DNA of 64,000 nucleotides from Chitinophagaceae bacterium (GCA_947455605.1 CANGOX010000002.1:1-64000); one strand, 5' to 3'; numbered from the stretch's first letter, positions 17,116 through 25,763 are shown. The notes: generated by a model from the sequence alone, not told the origin. Made by a program: numbers and translations.

Positions 17116-18255
17116 TTATTTAGACGGTTCCATCCTGCAAAACCTGCTATACAATTTTTCGTAAATAGGAATGATATTGGTGATATCAAAGCGTACTGCC
17201 TGTTGATAAGCAGCTTCTTTCATTGTGGCCAGTTTTGCTTCATCTTTCAGCAGGAGAATAGCAGATTGACTCATGGCGTTCACATCTCCCACATCCGAAA
17301 GGAAACCGGTTTTTCCTTCAATATTGATCTCTGCCAAACCACCTGCATTGGTACTGATCACCACTACTCTGGCGGCCATGGCTTCCAGTGCGGCCAGACC
17401 AAAACTTTCATATTCTGATGGTAAAAGGAACACATCGCTAACGGCAAGAATATCTTCCATCTGTTCCTGCTTGCCTAAAAAACGAACATCTTCATCAACA
17501 CCCAAGGCCCTGGCCAGCTCTTCGGTTGCAGGCCTTTCGGGGCCATCACCCACCATCAATAATTTGGCAGGCATTTCTTTGCGAACTGCTGCAAAGATCT
17601 TTACCACATCATCTACCCTTTTTACTTTTCTGAAATTAGAAGCATGGATCAATACCTTTTCGCCATTGGGTGCAATCACTTTTCTGAAAGCGTCAATAGG
17701 TTTTTTATTGAACCGGGTTACATCCACAAAATTGTGGATCACTTCTATTTCTTTATGGATTGCAAAGGATTTATACGTTTCTTCTTTCAGGTTATGCGAA
17801 ACGGCTGTGATGGCATCACTCTCGTTGATAGAAAAGGTTACAACGGGTTCATAGGTCTTGTCTTTTCCAACCAAAGTAATATCCGTTCCGTGCAGCGTAG
17901 TGATCACCGGCACATTTCTTCCGTTCTTTTGCTTTACGATCTGTTTGGCCATATAAGCTGCTGAAGCATGCGGTATTGCATAATGTACATGCAGTAGATC
18001 GAGATCATGGTTCATGATCACATCCACCATGGTACTGGCCAATGCCACTTCATAAGGTGGGTAATCAAATAAAGGATAGGTAGGTACCCTAACTTCATGA
18101 TAAAAAATATTGGCATTGAACACGTTCAGTCGAACGGGTTGCTGGTATGTGATAAAATGCACCTGATGACCCTCATCGGCAAGCGCCTTCCCCAACTCTG
18201 TGGCCAATACACCGCTACCTCCAAAAGTAGGATAGCAAACAATCCCTATACGCAT
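17116..18255 (-). CDS. bshA: N-acetyl-alpha-D-glucosaminyl L-malate synthase BshA
   Basis: A 379-residue GT-B glycosyltransferase (family GT4). The N-terminus MRIGIVCYPTFGGSGVLATELG and HFITYQQPVRL are characteristic of BshA, as are HVHYAIPHASAAYMAKQI and TTLHGTDITLVG. The C-terminal nucleotide-sugar site has FLLPSEYESFGLAALEAMA. BshA joins UDP-GlcNAc and L-malate, the first step of bacillithiol synthesis, the main low-molecular-weight thiol of many Bacteroidota. The BshB and BshC partners are not in the window. It is a lone gene; an iterated inverted repeat follows its start on the upstream side. Confidence 0.94.
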   Translation of the reverse strand: MRIGIVCYPTFGGSGVLATELGKALADEGHQVHFITYQQPVRLNVFNANIFYHEVRVPTYPLFDYPPYEVALASTMVDVIMNHDLDLLHVHYAIPHASAAYMAKQIVKQKNGRNVPVITTLHGTDITLVGKDKTYEPVVTFSINESDAITAVSHNLKEETYKSFAIHKEIEVIHNFVDVTRFNKKPIDAFRKVIAPNGEKVLIHASNFRKVKRVDDVVKIFAAVRKEMPAKLLMVGDGPERPATEELARALGVDEDVRFLGKQEQMEDILAVSDVFLLPSEYESFGLAALEAMAARVVVISTNAGGLAEINIEGKTGFLSDVGDVNAMSQSAILLLKDEAKLATMKEAAYQQAVRFDITNIIPIYEKLYSRFCRMEPSK

Positions 18256-18263
18256 ATAACTTC

Positions 18264-18342
18264 AGTTTGGGGTTTGGAGTTAGGGGTTTGGGGTTGATAA
18301 TTCATTTTTTGTGAAATGAACGCCAAACTCCAAACGCCAAAC
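18264..18342. repeat. Inverted repeat, GGTTTGG/GGAGTTA family
   Basis: Arms at 18272-18295 and 18319-18342 pair at 20 of 24 positions, around a second inner stem TTCATTT/AAATGAA. The stretch TTTGGGGTTGATAATT (18287-18302) is found exactly inside hisS at 63345-63360. It lies between the divergent bshA and M28 peptidase genes. Confidence 0.8.
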
Positions 18343-18398
18343 CGATTTCTTTTGCAAGTAACCATTTTTTCTCCATTCCGCAGATTCCATTCATCCCT

Positions 18399-18429
18399 CT
18401 TGGTCAAACAGTACAAATACTTAACTTTA
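18399..18429 (+). promoter_or_regulatory. Putative promoter giving a near-leaderless M28 peptidase mRNA
   Basis: CTTG (18399-18402), a 19-base spacer and TAACTTTA (18422-18429, one base off TAnnTTTG). The box ends only five bases before the ATG at 18435, so transcription would begin at or very near the start codon. Confidence 0.5.
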
Positions 18430-18434
18430 GCGCT

Positions 18435-19799
18435 ATGAAAAAAACACTACTCGCGCTACTATGGTTGCCCCTTGCGGCAATGGCCCAGCCGGCGGATGAT
18501 GCGGCTGCAATTAAGAAGATCTCTGATGAGATACTCCGTAATGGCAAGGCATACGACCTGCTTCGTCAGCTGACCAAACAGATCGGTGGCCGTTTAGCCG
18601 GTTCTCCACAGTTTGCCAAAGCGGTAGAATGGGGTAAAATAACCATGGAACAGAATGGGGCAGATAAAGTTTTCCTGCAGGAATGTATGGTGCCGCATTG
18701 GGTTCGGGGCGGACAAGATAAAGCCGTGATCACTGAAATAGACAAAAAGAAAACAAGCCGAACACTCGATGTACTCGCACTGGGTAATTCGTTGGGAAGC
18801 GGTACCGTTTCTGCCCAGGTGCTGGCCATTGATGATTTTGCAGAACTGGAAAGAAGAAAGGATGAAGTGAAAGGTAAGATCGTTTATTATAATCATGGTT
18901 TCGATCCTACCAATGTAAAACCCTTTGTTTCTTATGGACAAACTGGGCAGTACAGAGGCGCAGGCCCAAGCCGTGCGGCTAAATATGGTGCTGTGGGTGT
19001 GATGATCCGTTCTTTAACCGAATCAGCTGCCAACGATCCGCATACCGGTTCTACCCGTTATAATGATTCCTTTCCTAAAATACCCTGTATAGCTGTTGGG
19101 CCAAGGGATGCAGATTATGTGTGGGAAATGAGCCGGAAATCAAGTTTCAGCATGTCTATGTCTACTTATGGTCATAATCTGCCGGATACCATAGGCCATA
19201 ATGTGATCGCTGAATTAAAAGGAACCGAGTTTCCTGATCAATACATCACCATTGGAGGACACCTGGATAGCTGGGATGTAAATGAAGGTGCCAGTGATGA
19301 CGGAACCGGTGTGGTACATACCATTGAGATCATGCGTGCACTGCAGGCGATCGGTTATAAACCTAAACATACCTTGCGGTTTGTACTATTTGCCAACGAA
19401 GAGAATGGCTTACGTGGCGGCACAAAATATGCAGCAGAAGCTAAAGCCAAAAATGAAAAACATGTATTTGCCCTGGAAAGTGATGCAGGTGGTTTTACCC
19501 CCAGAGGATTTTCTTTACAGGTTAACAAAGAACAGATGGCTAAACTGAACAGCTGGATCCCATTACTGTCTCCTTATGGAACATTTGAATTTACTCCGGA
19601 TGGCGGTGGTGCCGATGTGGGCCCGCTCAACAGAACTTTTGGTATTCCGGTTGGTGAACTGATCCCAGACCCGCAACGTTATTTCGACCTTCACCACGCA
19701 AGAAGTGATGTTTTCGAAAATGTAAACAAGCGTGAGCTCTTATTAGGTGCTGTGAACATGGCTGCTTTGATCTACCTTGTAGATAAATACGGTTTATAA
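18435..19799 (+). CDS. Exported M28 family zinc peptidase
   Basis: A 454-residue protein with a signal peptide cleaved after AMAQ (residue 18). A protease-associated (PA) domain lies about 115-245 and an M28 catalytic domain after it. Zinc ligands and catalytic residues are visible: H276 and D278 in GGHLDSWD, D288 in GASDDGTG, E322/E323 in ANEENGLRG, an aspartate in LESDAGG, and H in DLHHARSD. This order resembles carboxypeptidase Q-like and bacterial aminopeptidases that release amino acids or dipeptides outside the cytoplasm. The following gene overlaps the stop by one base (TAATG), so the two are coupled. Confidence 0.9.
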   Translation: MKKTLLALLWLPLAAMAQPADDAAAIKKISDEILRNGKAYDLLRQLTKQIGGRLAGSPQFAKAVEWGKITMEQNGADKVFLQECMVPHWVRGGQDKAVITEIDKKKTSRTLDVLALGNSLGSGTVSAQVLAIDDFAELERRKDEVKGKIVYYNHGFDPTNVKPFVSYGQTGQYRGAGPSRAAKYGAVGVMIRSLTESAANDPHTGSTRYNDSFPKIPCIAVGPRDADYVWEMSRKSSFSMSMSTYGHNLPDTIGHNVIAELKGTEFPDQYITIGGHLDSWDVNEGASDDGTGVVHTIEIMRALQAIGYKPKHTLRFVLFANEENGLRGGTKYAAEAKAKNEKHVFALESDAGGFTPRGFSLQVNKEQMAKLNSWIPLLSPYGTFEFTPDGGGADVGPLNRTFGIPVGELIPDPQRYFDLHHARSDVFENVNKRELLLGAVNMAALIYLVDKYGL

Positions 19800-20185
19800 T
19801 GAAAAAGACACTCTGGTCCATTACAGCTATTCTGGTTGTACTCTTATTGATATTCGGTTACTGGCGTTTCTATTTTATACTGGCAGAAGGTACACAGGCA
19901 GGTACGCTGAATATCTTCCAGAAAAAAGGCATTGTTTTCAAAACCTATGAAGGGAAAATTATTCTCAGTGGTTTTAAAGCCAATGTACAGAGTAATGAAT
20001 TTTCCTTTAGTGTAACCAATGAAAATGTGGCAGAACAGTTACTGAAAGTTTCCGGAAGGGAAGTGAATGTGCATTACAAACAATATTTCGGCTCTCTACC
20101 ATGGCGCGGAATGCAGAAATATATTGTGGATAGTATTTATGAAGTGCGGGGGTTACCGGGGGAGAGTATTATAAAACCAAAATAA
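19799..20185 (+). CDS. Single-span membrane-anchored protein, unknown function
   Basis: A 128-residue protein with one N-terminal transmembrane helix (about 5-25) and a beta-rich soluble part outside. The text GTLNIFQKKGIVFKTYEGKIILSGF is typical of a family of uncharacterised Bacteroidota proteins that I recall as '6-phosphogluconate dehydrogenase'-misannotated, but I cannot confirm this. No catalytic motif is visible. The ATG overlaps the stop codon of the M28 peptidase, implying coupled translation. Confidence 0.75.
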   Translation: MKKTLWSITAILVVLLLIFGYWRFYFILAEGTQAGTLNIFQKKGIVFKTYEGKIILSGFKANVQSNEFSFSVTNENVAEQLLKVSGREVNVHYKQYFGSLPWRGMQKYIVDSIYEVRGLPGESIIKPK

Positions 20186-20193
20186 TATGGTGA

Positions 20194-20273
20194 TCGTGAG
20201 CCGTCAATCGTGAATCGTGTGTTGAAATTGTTGCTAATACTTTTACTCACGACTCACGATTGACGGCTCACGA
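20194..20273. repeat. Inverted repeat, CGTGAGCCGTCAATCGTGA family
   Basis: Arms of 26 bases (20194-20219 and 20248-20273) are complementary with a single mismatch and iterate the TCGTGA word. It lies between two convergent genes. A related word run occurs at 35646-35675. The position suits a bidirectional terminator. Confidence 0.88.
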
Positions 20274-20277
20274 AAAA

Positions 20278-20979
20278 CTAAGCATGCAGCAGAAAGATGG
20301 CCAGCCTTTTATGAATATCCGGCACTTCCTGTTTCCATTTTTTCACCGTTTGTGTACGGATATTTTCTGAAGAAGCGGTAATATCTACAGCAATACAAAA
20401 ACGGGTTTCTTCGCGACAGCTGTCTAACACTTCCTTGATCAGCGGATTATTTCGGTAAGGGGTTTCAATAAAAATTTGGGTGCAATTTCTTTTCTGCGAG
20501 TCGGCTTCTAATTCTTTGATCTTCTTTTTTCTTTCCAATGAGTCTATCGGCAGATAGCCGTGAAATTGAAAACACTGACCATTCATGCCACTGGCCATCA
20601 ATGCCAGCAAAATCGAACTGGGGCCTACCAATGGTTTTACTGAGATCTTGTATTGTTGGGCAGCTTCAACCAGGATCTGACCGGGGTCAGCCACACCCGG
20701 GCAACCTGCTTCACTAATAATACCGATATTCTTCCCTTCTTTGAGTAATTGCAGAAATTGCTTTTTTACTTCCTCTTCTGCTTTATGAATAATGTACCAC
20801 TGATAATCATCGATCACCATTTCTCTCCATATTTTTTTCAGAAAGCGGCGTGCGGTCTTATCATTTTCAACAAAAAAGACCTGACAGTCTTTTACTGCAT
20901 CGAGAATATAGGCAGGAATGGTTTCCAAAGCCTCTTCATGCAAAACGGTTGGAATGAGGTATAATTTTCCGGCACCCAT
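20278..20979 (-). CDS. SAM-dependent methyltransferase, tetrapyrrole methylase/RsmI-like
   Basis: A 233-residue protein of the tetrapyrrole (corrin/porphyrin) methylase fold. It has LYLIPTVLHE at the start, GIISEAGCPGVADPG and PLVGPSSILLALMASGMNGQCFQFHGYLP, which are the RsmI-type motifs. RsmI 2'-O-methylates C1402 of 16S rRNA. This protein is shorter than RsmI (about 280 residues) and ends after IAVDITASSENIRTQTVKKWKQ, so it is a paralogue whose target may differ. It is preceded eight bases upstream by an EI24-domain gene on the same strand. Confidence 0.85.
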   Translation of the reverse strand: MGAGKLYLIPTVLHEEALETIPAYILDAVKDCQVFFVENDKTARRFLKKIWREMVIDDYQWYIIHKAEEEVKKQFLQLLKEGKNIGIISEAGCPGVADPGQILVEAAQQYKISVKPLVGPSSILLALMASGMNGQCFQFHGYLPIDSLERKKKIKELEADSQKRNCTQIFIETPYRNNPLIKEVLDSCREETRFCIAVDITASSENIRTQTVKKWKQEVPDIHKRLAIFLLHA

Positions 20980-20987
20980 ATTGAAAA

Positions 20988-21752
20988 CTATTTTTCATTG
21001 GGTTTGAGAGGATACATACTAAGTGTAGCGGCTACCACAGAATAAGCAGGTGCCAATAACCAGCCTACGATCGGAACAAGATGCATCATATAAAATACTA
21101 AACCATTTCCCACAGCAAGCCCTTTGTGGGTTCCGATAAAGAAAATACTTTCTGCCGGTGTTTTTTTATGGCGTTCCATACTGTAATCCAGCATAGAGAA
21201 TCCGTAATAGTAACATTCTACCAAAACCGCCAATACTGGGGTTAACCATCCGACAAATGGGATCAATCCCAATAATAAGATCGACAAAACATACACTGTT
21301 TGCCATAAACTGTTTCTTGCCGCAATGGCAATGCCGCGTTTGATATCTTTCAGGAACTGACTGAAATTGAAAGGGAAATTTCTCCCTTCAATTATCGCCT
21401 CCGTTCTTTCACTGAGATAGGCGAACAGGGGAGAGCCCACAATGAGAAAAAGGTATTTGAACAGAGAGAAGTAAAATAACATTAGAATCAGCCAAAGCAA
21501 TAAACTGCCCATGGTGAATAAGAATCCCAGAAAACTGCTGTTGATCTTATCCAGCCACTGTTTTAAACCTGTTTTCAGGATGATCCATTCAATAAAATCA
21601 CTGGAAGTGTTGCTGAAAAAATACATGCCTAATATGAACAGGGTGGTATAGATGATACCGGGTATGAGTATCCATTTCCACAGTTTATGTTTGATGATAA
21701 ACCGGTGAGCCTGGAAATACGCCTGTATGGCAATGATCATTTCTTTAAGCAC
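20988..21752 (-). CDS. EI24/CysZ-like integral membrane protein
   Basis: A 254-residue protein with about five membrane-spanning stretches (about 28-50, 75-105, 148-190 and 215-245). Charged loops follow the EI24 (DUF540) family pattern, including LFAYLSERTEAIIEG and ARNSLWQTVYVLSILLLGLIPFVGWLTPVLAVLVE. The bacterial family includes CysZ sulfate permeases, but sulfate transport is not established for the Bacteroidota versions. It is co-directional with the RsmI-like gene and divergent from the glycosylase gene with 46 bases between. Confidence 0.82.
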   Translation of the reverse strand: MLKEMIIAIQAYFQAHRFIIKHKLWKWILIPGIIYTTLFILGMYFFSNTSSDFIEWIILKTGLKQWLDKINSSFLGFLFTMGSLLLWLILMLFYFSLFKYLFLIVGSPLFAYLSERTEAIIEGRNFPFNFSQFLKDIKRGIAIAARNSLWQTVYVLSILLLGLIPFVGWLTPVLAVLVECYYYGFSMLDYSMERHKKTPAESIFFIGTHKGLAVGNGLVFYMMHLVPIVGWLLAPAYSVVAATLSMYPLKPNEK

Positions 21753-21798
21753 GTATGGGGGAGTTTAGTATGGCAAAGTTAACATAATCCTTAGTTTT

Positions 21799-22431
21799 AT
21801 GGTCATGACAGCTATAACGCTCCTGCATTCCAATAAATTGCCCAATGCTTTTTACAGGCAAAAGAATGCATGCGCGGTGGCAAAAGCGCTGATAGGTAAG
21901 GTTTTGGTCACCCAATTCAAAGGTGTGTTAACCGCGGGGCGTATTGTTGAAACGGAAGCCTATAATGGCGTAGCAGACAAGGCCTCGCATGCCTGGAATG
22001 GCCGTAGAACAAATAGAACGGAGACCATGTATCTCGAAGGCGGGGTTACATATGTGTATCTCTGCTATGGTATTCACCATCTTTTTAATGTGGTTACCAA
22101 TAGGGCCGATATACCCCATGCCGTGCTTTTAAGAGCAGTAGAACCCCTGCTGGGCATTGAGGCCATGTTGAAACGGACTGGGAAAACCAAATGGGATCAT
22201 ACGCTTACCAGGGGGCCGGGTAATATGTCAAGGGCCATGGGTATTCTTGTAACACACAATGCTTTGGGTTTGCAGACTGATGAATTATGTATTGTAGATG
22301 ATGGGTTTACTATTAACCCTTCTCAGATCATTGCCACACCAAGAATTGGCGTTGATTATGCGGGTGAAGATGCATTATTGCCCTATCGCTTTATTCTCAA
22401 AGACAATCCTTATGTTAGTGGTAAGAAATAG
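21799..22431 (+). CDS. DNA-3-methyladenine glycosylase (AAG/MPG family)
   Basis: A 210-residue protein of the alkyladenine DNA glycosylase fold. Family motifs are ALIGKVLV, GRIVETEAYNGVADKASHAWNGRRTNRTETMY, GGVTYVYLCYGIHHLFNVVTN and LLRAVEPL. The catalytic glutamate is in VETEAY, and the tyrosines that intercalate into DNA lie in the VYLCYG segment. It removes alkylated purines in base-excision repair. A second in-frame ATG two codons in could be the start. The gene six bases downstream is co-directional. Confidence 0.93.
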   Translation: MVMTAITLLHSNKLPNAFYRQKNACAVAKALIGKVLVTQFKGVLTAGRIVETEAYNGVADKASHAWNGRRTNRTETMYLEGGVTYVYLCYGIHHLFNVVTNRADIPHAVLLRAVEPLLGIEAMLKRTGKTKWDHTLTRGPGNMSRAMGILVTHNALGLQTDELCIVDDGFTINPSQIIATPRIGVDYAGEDALLPYRFILKDNPYVSGKK

Positions 22432-22436
22432 AGAAG

Positions 22437-23306
22437 ATGAAAAAAAATTTCAGCATATTATTTGTATTCTGCTCCCTGGTTTTTTGGGGTAAAGCGCAGG
22501 AAGGAAAGATCATCCGGTTCAGCTCAGCAAATGCTATGTTTCCGGATACAGCCAGAGCCAATGGACATGATTATAACGGAAAACATTATAATGTGGCGGA
22601 TCATTATAGTGATAGTACTGTATTGATCTATGTGCCAAAACATTTTTCAGCCAAAAAGAAGATCAATTATGTATTCTGGTTTCATGGATGGGGAAACAAT
22701 ATTGATAGCGCCTGCAAACAATACGGACTGCTCAGCCAGTTTGAAGCATCCGGACGGAATGCCATTTTCATTTTCCCCGAAGGGCCAAAGAATGCACCCG
22801 ATAGTTATGGCGGGAAACTGGAACAACCGCAGGTGTTTCAGGGTTTAATGAATGAAGTGGTTGCAAAACTGGCAGAGAATAAAGTGATCAAACCCATTTC
22901 CGTTTTTCAGATCAATGATTTTGATATTTCATTGGCCGGCCATAGTGGTGCTTACCGCGTGATCAGCCGCATTATCAATAAAAGCCCCGTTAATGAAGTG
23001 ATCCTCTTTGATGCCATGTATGGACAGAATGATCTGTATATGCAATGGCTATCTGTTCCTGAACACCGCTTTATCAATATTTATACAAAAGACGGGGGTA
23101 CATATGATAACAGTCTTTTCTTCGTAACTAAATTAACAGATTCACTTCATGTGCCATTGGTTTCAGTACAGGAAGAACAAGTGGATGAAACGCTGCTGCG
23201 CAAAAACAATAAAGTTTTCATGTTCAGTAAACAGGCACACAATGATGTGATCCTGTATAACCGCAACTGGGAAAGATTTTTGCGGAATACACCCTTCAAG
23301 AAATAG
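22437..23306 (+). CDS. Exported alpha/beta-hydrolase-fold protein
   Basis: A 289-residue protein with a signal peptide (1-20, ending GKAQ). The oxyanion-loop motif WFHGWGNN (81-88) and nucleophile elbow GHSGAY (S170) place it in the alpha/beta-hydrolase superfamily; the late FSKQAHNDVI could supply the catalytic histidine. The substrate is unknown. It follows the glycosylase gene by six bases and may be co-transcribed, though a functional link is unlikely. Confidence 0.75.
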   Translation: MKKNFSILFVFCSLVFWGKAQEGKIIRFSSANAMFPDTARANGHDYNGKHYNVADHYSDSTVLIYVPKHFSAKKKINYVFWFHGWGNNIDSACKQYGLLSQFEASGRNAIFIFPEGPKNAPDSYGGKLEQPQVFQGLMNEVVAKLAENKVIKPISVFQINDFDISLAGHSGAYRVISRIINKSPVNEVILFDAMYGQNDLYMQWLSVPEHRFINIYTKDGGTYDNSLFFVTKLTDSLHVPLVSVQEEQVDETLLRKNNKVFMFSKQAHNDVILYNRNWERFLRNTPFKK

Positions 23307-23367
23307 GTATAAATACGCTACCACAGAAAATCCGGTTGTCATAGATTAATACCTTAAAATCTGTGAT

Positions 23368-23886
23368 ATGCGTAAATCTGAACAAGCCTATCCTGTCGAA
23401 ATAGTAGAAAGAATATTTTATATCAGAGGGCAAAAAATAATGCTCGATTTTGACCTTGCGCAAATGTATGGGGTGGAAACCCGAGCGCTTAAACAGGCAG
23501 TTAGAAGAAACAAGGATCATTTCCCCAAAGACTTTATGTTTATACTCAATCTAGCCGAGATGAAAAATATGGTATCACAAAATGTGATACCATCATTGAA
23601 AACTTTAGGTGGTGCCAGACCTATGGCATTCACTGAACAAGGCGTATCAATGCTTTCAAGCGTGCTGAAAAGTAAACGTGCAGTGAAAGTGAATATATCC
23701 ATCATGCGTGCATTTGTTCAGATGCGGCAACTACTTTCCAGTAATAAAGATCTCTCCAAAAAGATCGAAGAACTGGAAAAGAAGTACGATGGTCAATTTG
23801 GTATGGTGTTCGATGCCATCAAATCACTCATACACCAAAAGCAACAACCAAGGGAAAGGATAGGTTTTCTGAAAGACAAATTATAA
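23368..23886 (+). CDS. ORF6N domain protein (KilA-N-like DNA-binding)
   Basis: A 172-residue protein. The N-terminal ORF6N domain (about 8-100) has IFYIRGQKIMLDFDLAQMYGVETRALKQAVRRNKDHFP and AFTEQGVSMLSSVLKS. The C-terminal part is a helical, probably coiled-coil segment (SSNKDLSKKIEELEKKYDGQFG). The family is common in phages and Bacteroidota chromosomes and is thought to bind DNA. The coding sequence contains an 11-base perfect palindrome (23569-23593), and its stop codon lies inside a 19-base perfect hairpin with a related core. No phage genes surround it, so it stands alone. Confidence 0.88.
   Translation: MRKSEQAYPVEIVERIFYIRGQKIMLDFDLAQMYGVETRALKQAVRRNKDHFPKDFMFILNLAEMKNMVSQNVIPSLKTLGGARPMAFTEQGVSMLSSVLKSKRAVKVNISIMRAFVQMRQLLSSNKDLSKKIEELEKKYDGQFGMVFDAIKSLIHQKQQPRERIGFLKDKL
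23569..23593. promoter_or_regulatory. Perfect palindrome inside the ORF6N gene
   Basis: ATGGTATCACA and its exact complement are separated by AAA. The core TATCACA...TGTGATA is shared with the hairpin at the gene's end (23881-23921). It may be an operator for the encoded protein, or a hairpin in the mRNA. Confidence 0.5.
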
Positions 23887-23921
23887 AGAGGTTATCACAG
23901 TTTGTGATAACCTCTTTATAA
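23881..23921. terminator. 19-base perfect hairpin covering the ORF6N stop codon
   Basis: Arms 23881-23899 and 23903-23921 are perfect complements around GTT. The stop codon (23884-23886) is in the first arm. A T-rich end on both strands and convergent neighbours suggest a bidirectional terminator. Confidence 0.8.
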
Positions 23922-23951
23922 TCATTACAGAATAAATTCCGAAATATGCGA

Positions 23952-24956
23952 TCAGAATTTAGGACAGTTCACCGGTCTGTCTGTGGAAGGCCTTCTTGTA
24001 TAGATCAATGAGATCTCAATACCACCGCGATTTTGTGAAGCGGTCTTTAATGAAGAACTGTTATAATCATAGGTTGCCCCAAAACGGAAATCATCAAACT
24101 CCAGCCCCAGATAAGGAATAATGGCATCATTAAAACGTACCCAGGTTCCAAAATAAAAACTGGTGGATTTAGGTAGATCCGGTGTGGCATTCAGTTGTAT
24201 AGCGCCCCCCACCATGGTTTCGGAAGCACCCCCCTGGAACATTTGTAAGGCACTTACATGTAAAGTCGTTTTTTCTCCCAAAGGGAAATAACCACCGCCA
24301 TGAAAAGTCGTTCTCGGGTTCAATACATATTCCGCACCGGTAAAAGATTGTTTCGGGCGGTTGATATGATACATACTTACCCCAAAATAAAAATTATTAC
24401 GCTCACCTGTGGTTCCGTTATATAAGAGCCCGGCATTTACATCCAGGTAATTCGATTTGAGTGTGGCAGCATTGAATACTTCCGAAGTAACCCCCGTAAA
24501 ACCGGAGCCGGTTAGTTGATCTTCAAATTTCAGGTTGGCCGTATTGATAAGCATATTGGCATAGGTAACCTGAAAGCCAGCCCCTAACTGATTAAATCCA
24601 TCCTCATCCAATCCTTTATGATAAGCCGTAGACAGCGATGCATAATTAAATTGAACCGCACCATTGGCGCTGTTATCATTATAACCAACCACCCCCAGTC
24701 CCCAGGTATCATTACTGGCGATCCTGTCTTGCAGAATATGAAAATCGGCAGAAACCGTTGAAGTTGTAAATGCATTATTGATCGTGGGCCACTGGTTGCG
24801 GTAATTACCCGCTACACGATAGGTTCCATAAAACTTGCCGGTAAAAGCAGGGTTAAGGGTAAGTGGCGACGAAAAGAACTGCGAAAAATGCGGATCCTGT
24901 GCATTGGCTGTGGCCAATACCATACATAAACAGCAGAAAGTGAATAGTTTTCGCAT
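23952..24956 (-). CDS. Type IX secretion system membrane protein, PorP/SprF family
   Basis: The start is placed at ATG 24956 (MRKLFTFCC), giving 334 residues with a signal peptide ending ANAQ. The mature protein begins DPHFSQFFSSPLTLNPAFTGKFYGTYRVAGNYRNQW, the family signature, and continues as a beta-barrel to a short C-terminal tail (RRPSTDRPVNCPKF). PorP/SprF proteins are outer membrane anchors of the type IX secretion and gliding apparatus, and genomes of this group carry many copies, often next to the surface proteins they serve. No such partner adjoins this copy. Confidence 0.92.
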   Translation of the reverse strand: MRKLFTFCCLCMVLATANAQDPHFSQFFSSPLTLNPAFTGKFYGTYRVAGNYRNQWPTINNAFTTSTVSADFHILQDRIASNDTWGLGVVGYNDNSANGAVQFNYASLSTAYHKGLDEDGFNQLGAGFQVTYANMLINTANLKFEDQLTGSGFTGVTSEVFNAATLKSNYLDVNAGLLYNGTTGERNNFYFGVSMYHINRPKQSFTGAEYVLNPRTTFHGGGYFPLGEKTTLHVSALQMFQGGASETMVGGAIQLNATPDLPKSTSFYFGTWVRFNDAIIPYLGLEFDDFRFGATYDYNSSSLKTASQNRGGIEISLIYTRRPSTDRPVNCPKF

Positions 24957-25070
24957 AAACATCCGTAACATCGAATTTAAGCGAATCTGCCGAAGTTGGC
25001 GGTTCGCATAACAAATATTATAGCTGTCTTAACTATTTGCCCGTTACGGGTGCGGGAAATAACCAGAGTA

Positions 25071-25724
25071 TTAAGATTGCATTTTGGTGCCAAATGCCAG
25101 GTCGCCTGCATCGCCGAGACCCGGAACAATATATCCTTTCGCGGTCAGTTCATCATCAATATCTCCACACCAGATGGTAATATTCTCGCCACATTCTCTG
25201 TGTATGTACTCTATACCCACAGTGCAGGCAATAGCTACTACAACATGTATTTCTTTAGGCGAACCCTCATCTTTCATGTACTGGATCGTCTTTACTATAG
25301 ACGCACCGGTAGCCAGCATGGGATCGCTGATGATGATGATACGATTATCGAGCGAAGGGCAGCTCATGTATTCCAAAGAAATTTCAAAAGTTCCGTCGCG
25401 GTGGTGTTTGCGGTATGCAGAGATAAAGGCGTTATCCGCTTTATCAAAATAATTGAGCATGCCATTATGTAAAGGAAGACCGGCACGTAAAATCGTAGCC
25501 AAAACCGGCTGAAACTCCAGTAATTTGCTTTCATGTATACCTAACGGAGTAGGAACTTCTACCGTTTTCCATGGCAATAATTTACTGATCTCATAGGCAG
25601 CTACCTCCCCAATACGCTCCAGATTACGGCGGAAGCGCAGGCGGTCGCCCTGAATATTTACATCTCTCAATTCAGAAACCCAGTTGCTTACCAGGCTGTG
25701 TTGCTCGCTTAAATTAATTATCAT
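25071..25724 (-). CDS. upp: Uracil phosphoribosyltransferase
   Basis: A 217-residue PRTase. It has ILRAGLPLHNGML, the PRPP-binding loop IIIISDPMLATGAS, and the uracil-specific C-terminal YIVPGLGDAGDLAFG. It salvages uracil plus PRPP to UMP. The gene stands alone, and a -7 box (TAGTTTTG on the minus strand) lies about 32 bases upstream of the ATG. With adenine deaminase downstream, this region has two nucleobase salvage genes, though they are not in one operon. Confidence 0.95.
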   Translation of the reverse strand: MIINLSEQHSLVSNWVSELRDVNIQGDRLRFRRNLERIGEVAAYEISKLLPWKTVEVPTPLGIHESKLLEFQPVLATILRAGLPLHNGMLNYFDKADNAFISAYRKHHRDGTFEISLEYMSCPSLDNRIIIISDPMLATGASIVKTIQYMKDEGSPKEIHVVVAIACTVGIEYIHRECGENITIWCGDIDDELTAKGYIVPGLGDAGDLAFGTKMQS

Positions 25725-25755
25725 GGCTCCGGGGAATTTCAGTCTTTGGATGCCC

Positions 25756-25763
25756 CAAAACTA
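25756..25763 (-). promoter_or_regulatory. Putative -7 box of upp
   Basis: On the minus strand this reads TAGTTTTG, an exact TAnnTTTG, 32 bases before the upp ATG. The -33 position is only T-rich. Confidence 0.5.

Noticed and set aside
17273-17854. Open frame opposite bshA
   Set aside because: Same reason: antisense to the glycosyltransferase gene, with a low-complexity Ser/Thr/Lys-rich translation.
23569-23593. CRP-type binding site
   Set aside because: The half-sites TCACA and TGTGA are in the opposite order and spacing from a CRP site, and no CRP homologue is in the window.
23368-23886. ORF6N gene as sign of a prophage
   Set aside because: No integrase, terminase, capsid or tail genes lie nearby, and neighbours are ordinary chromosomal genes.
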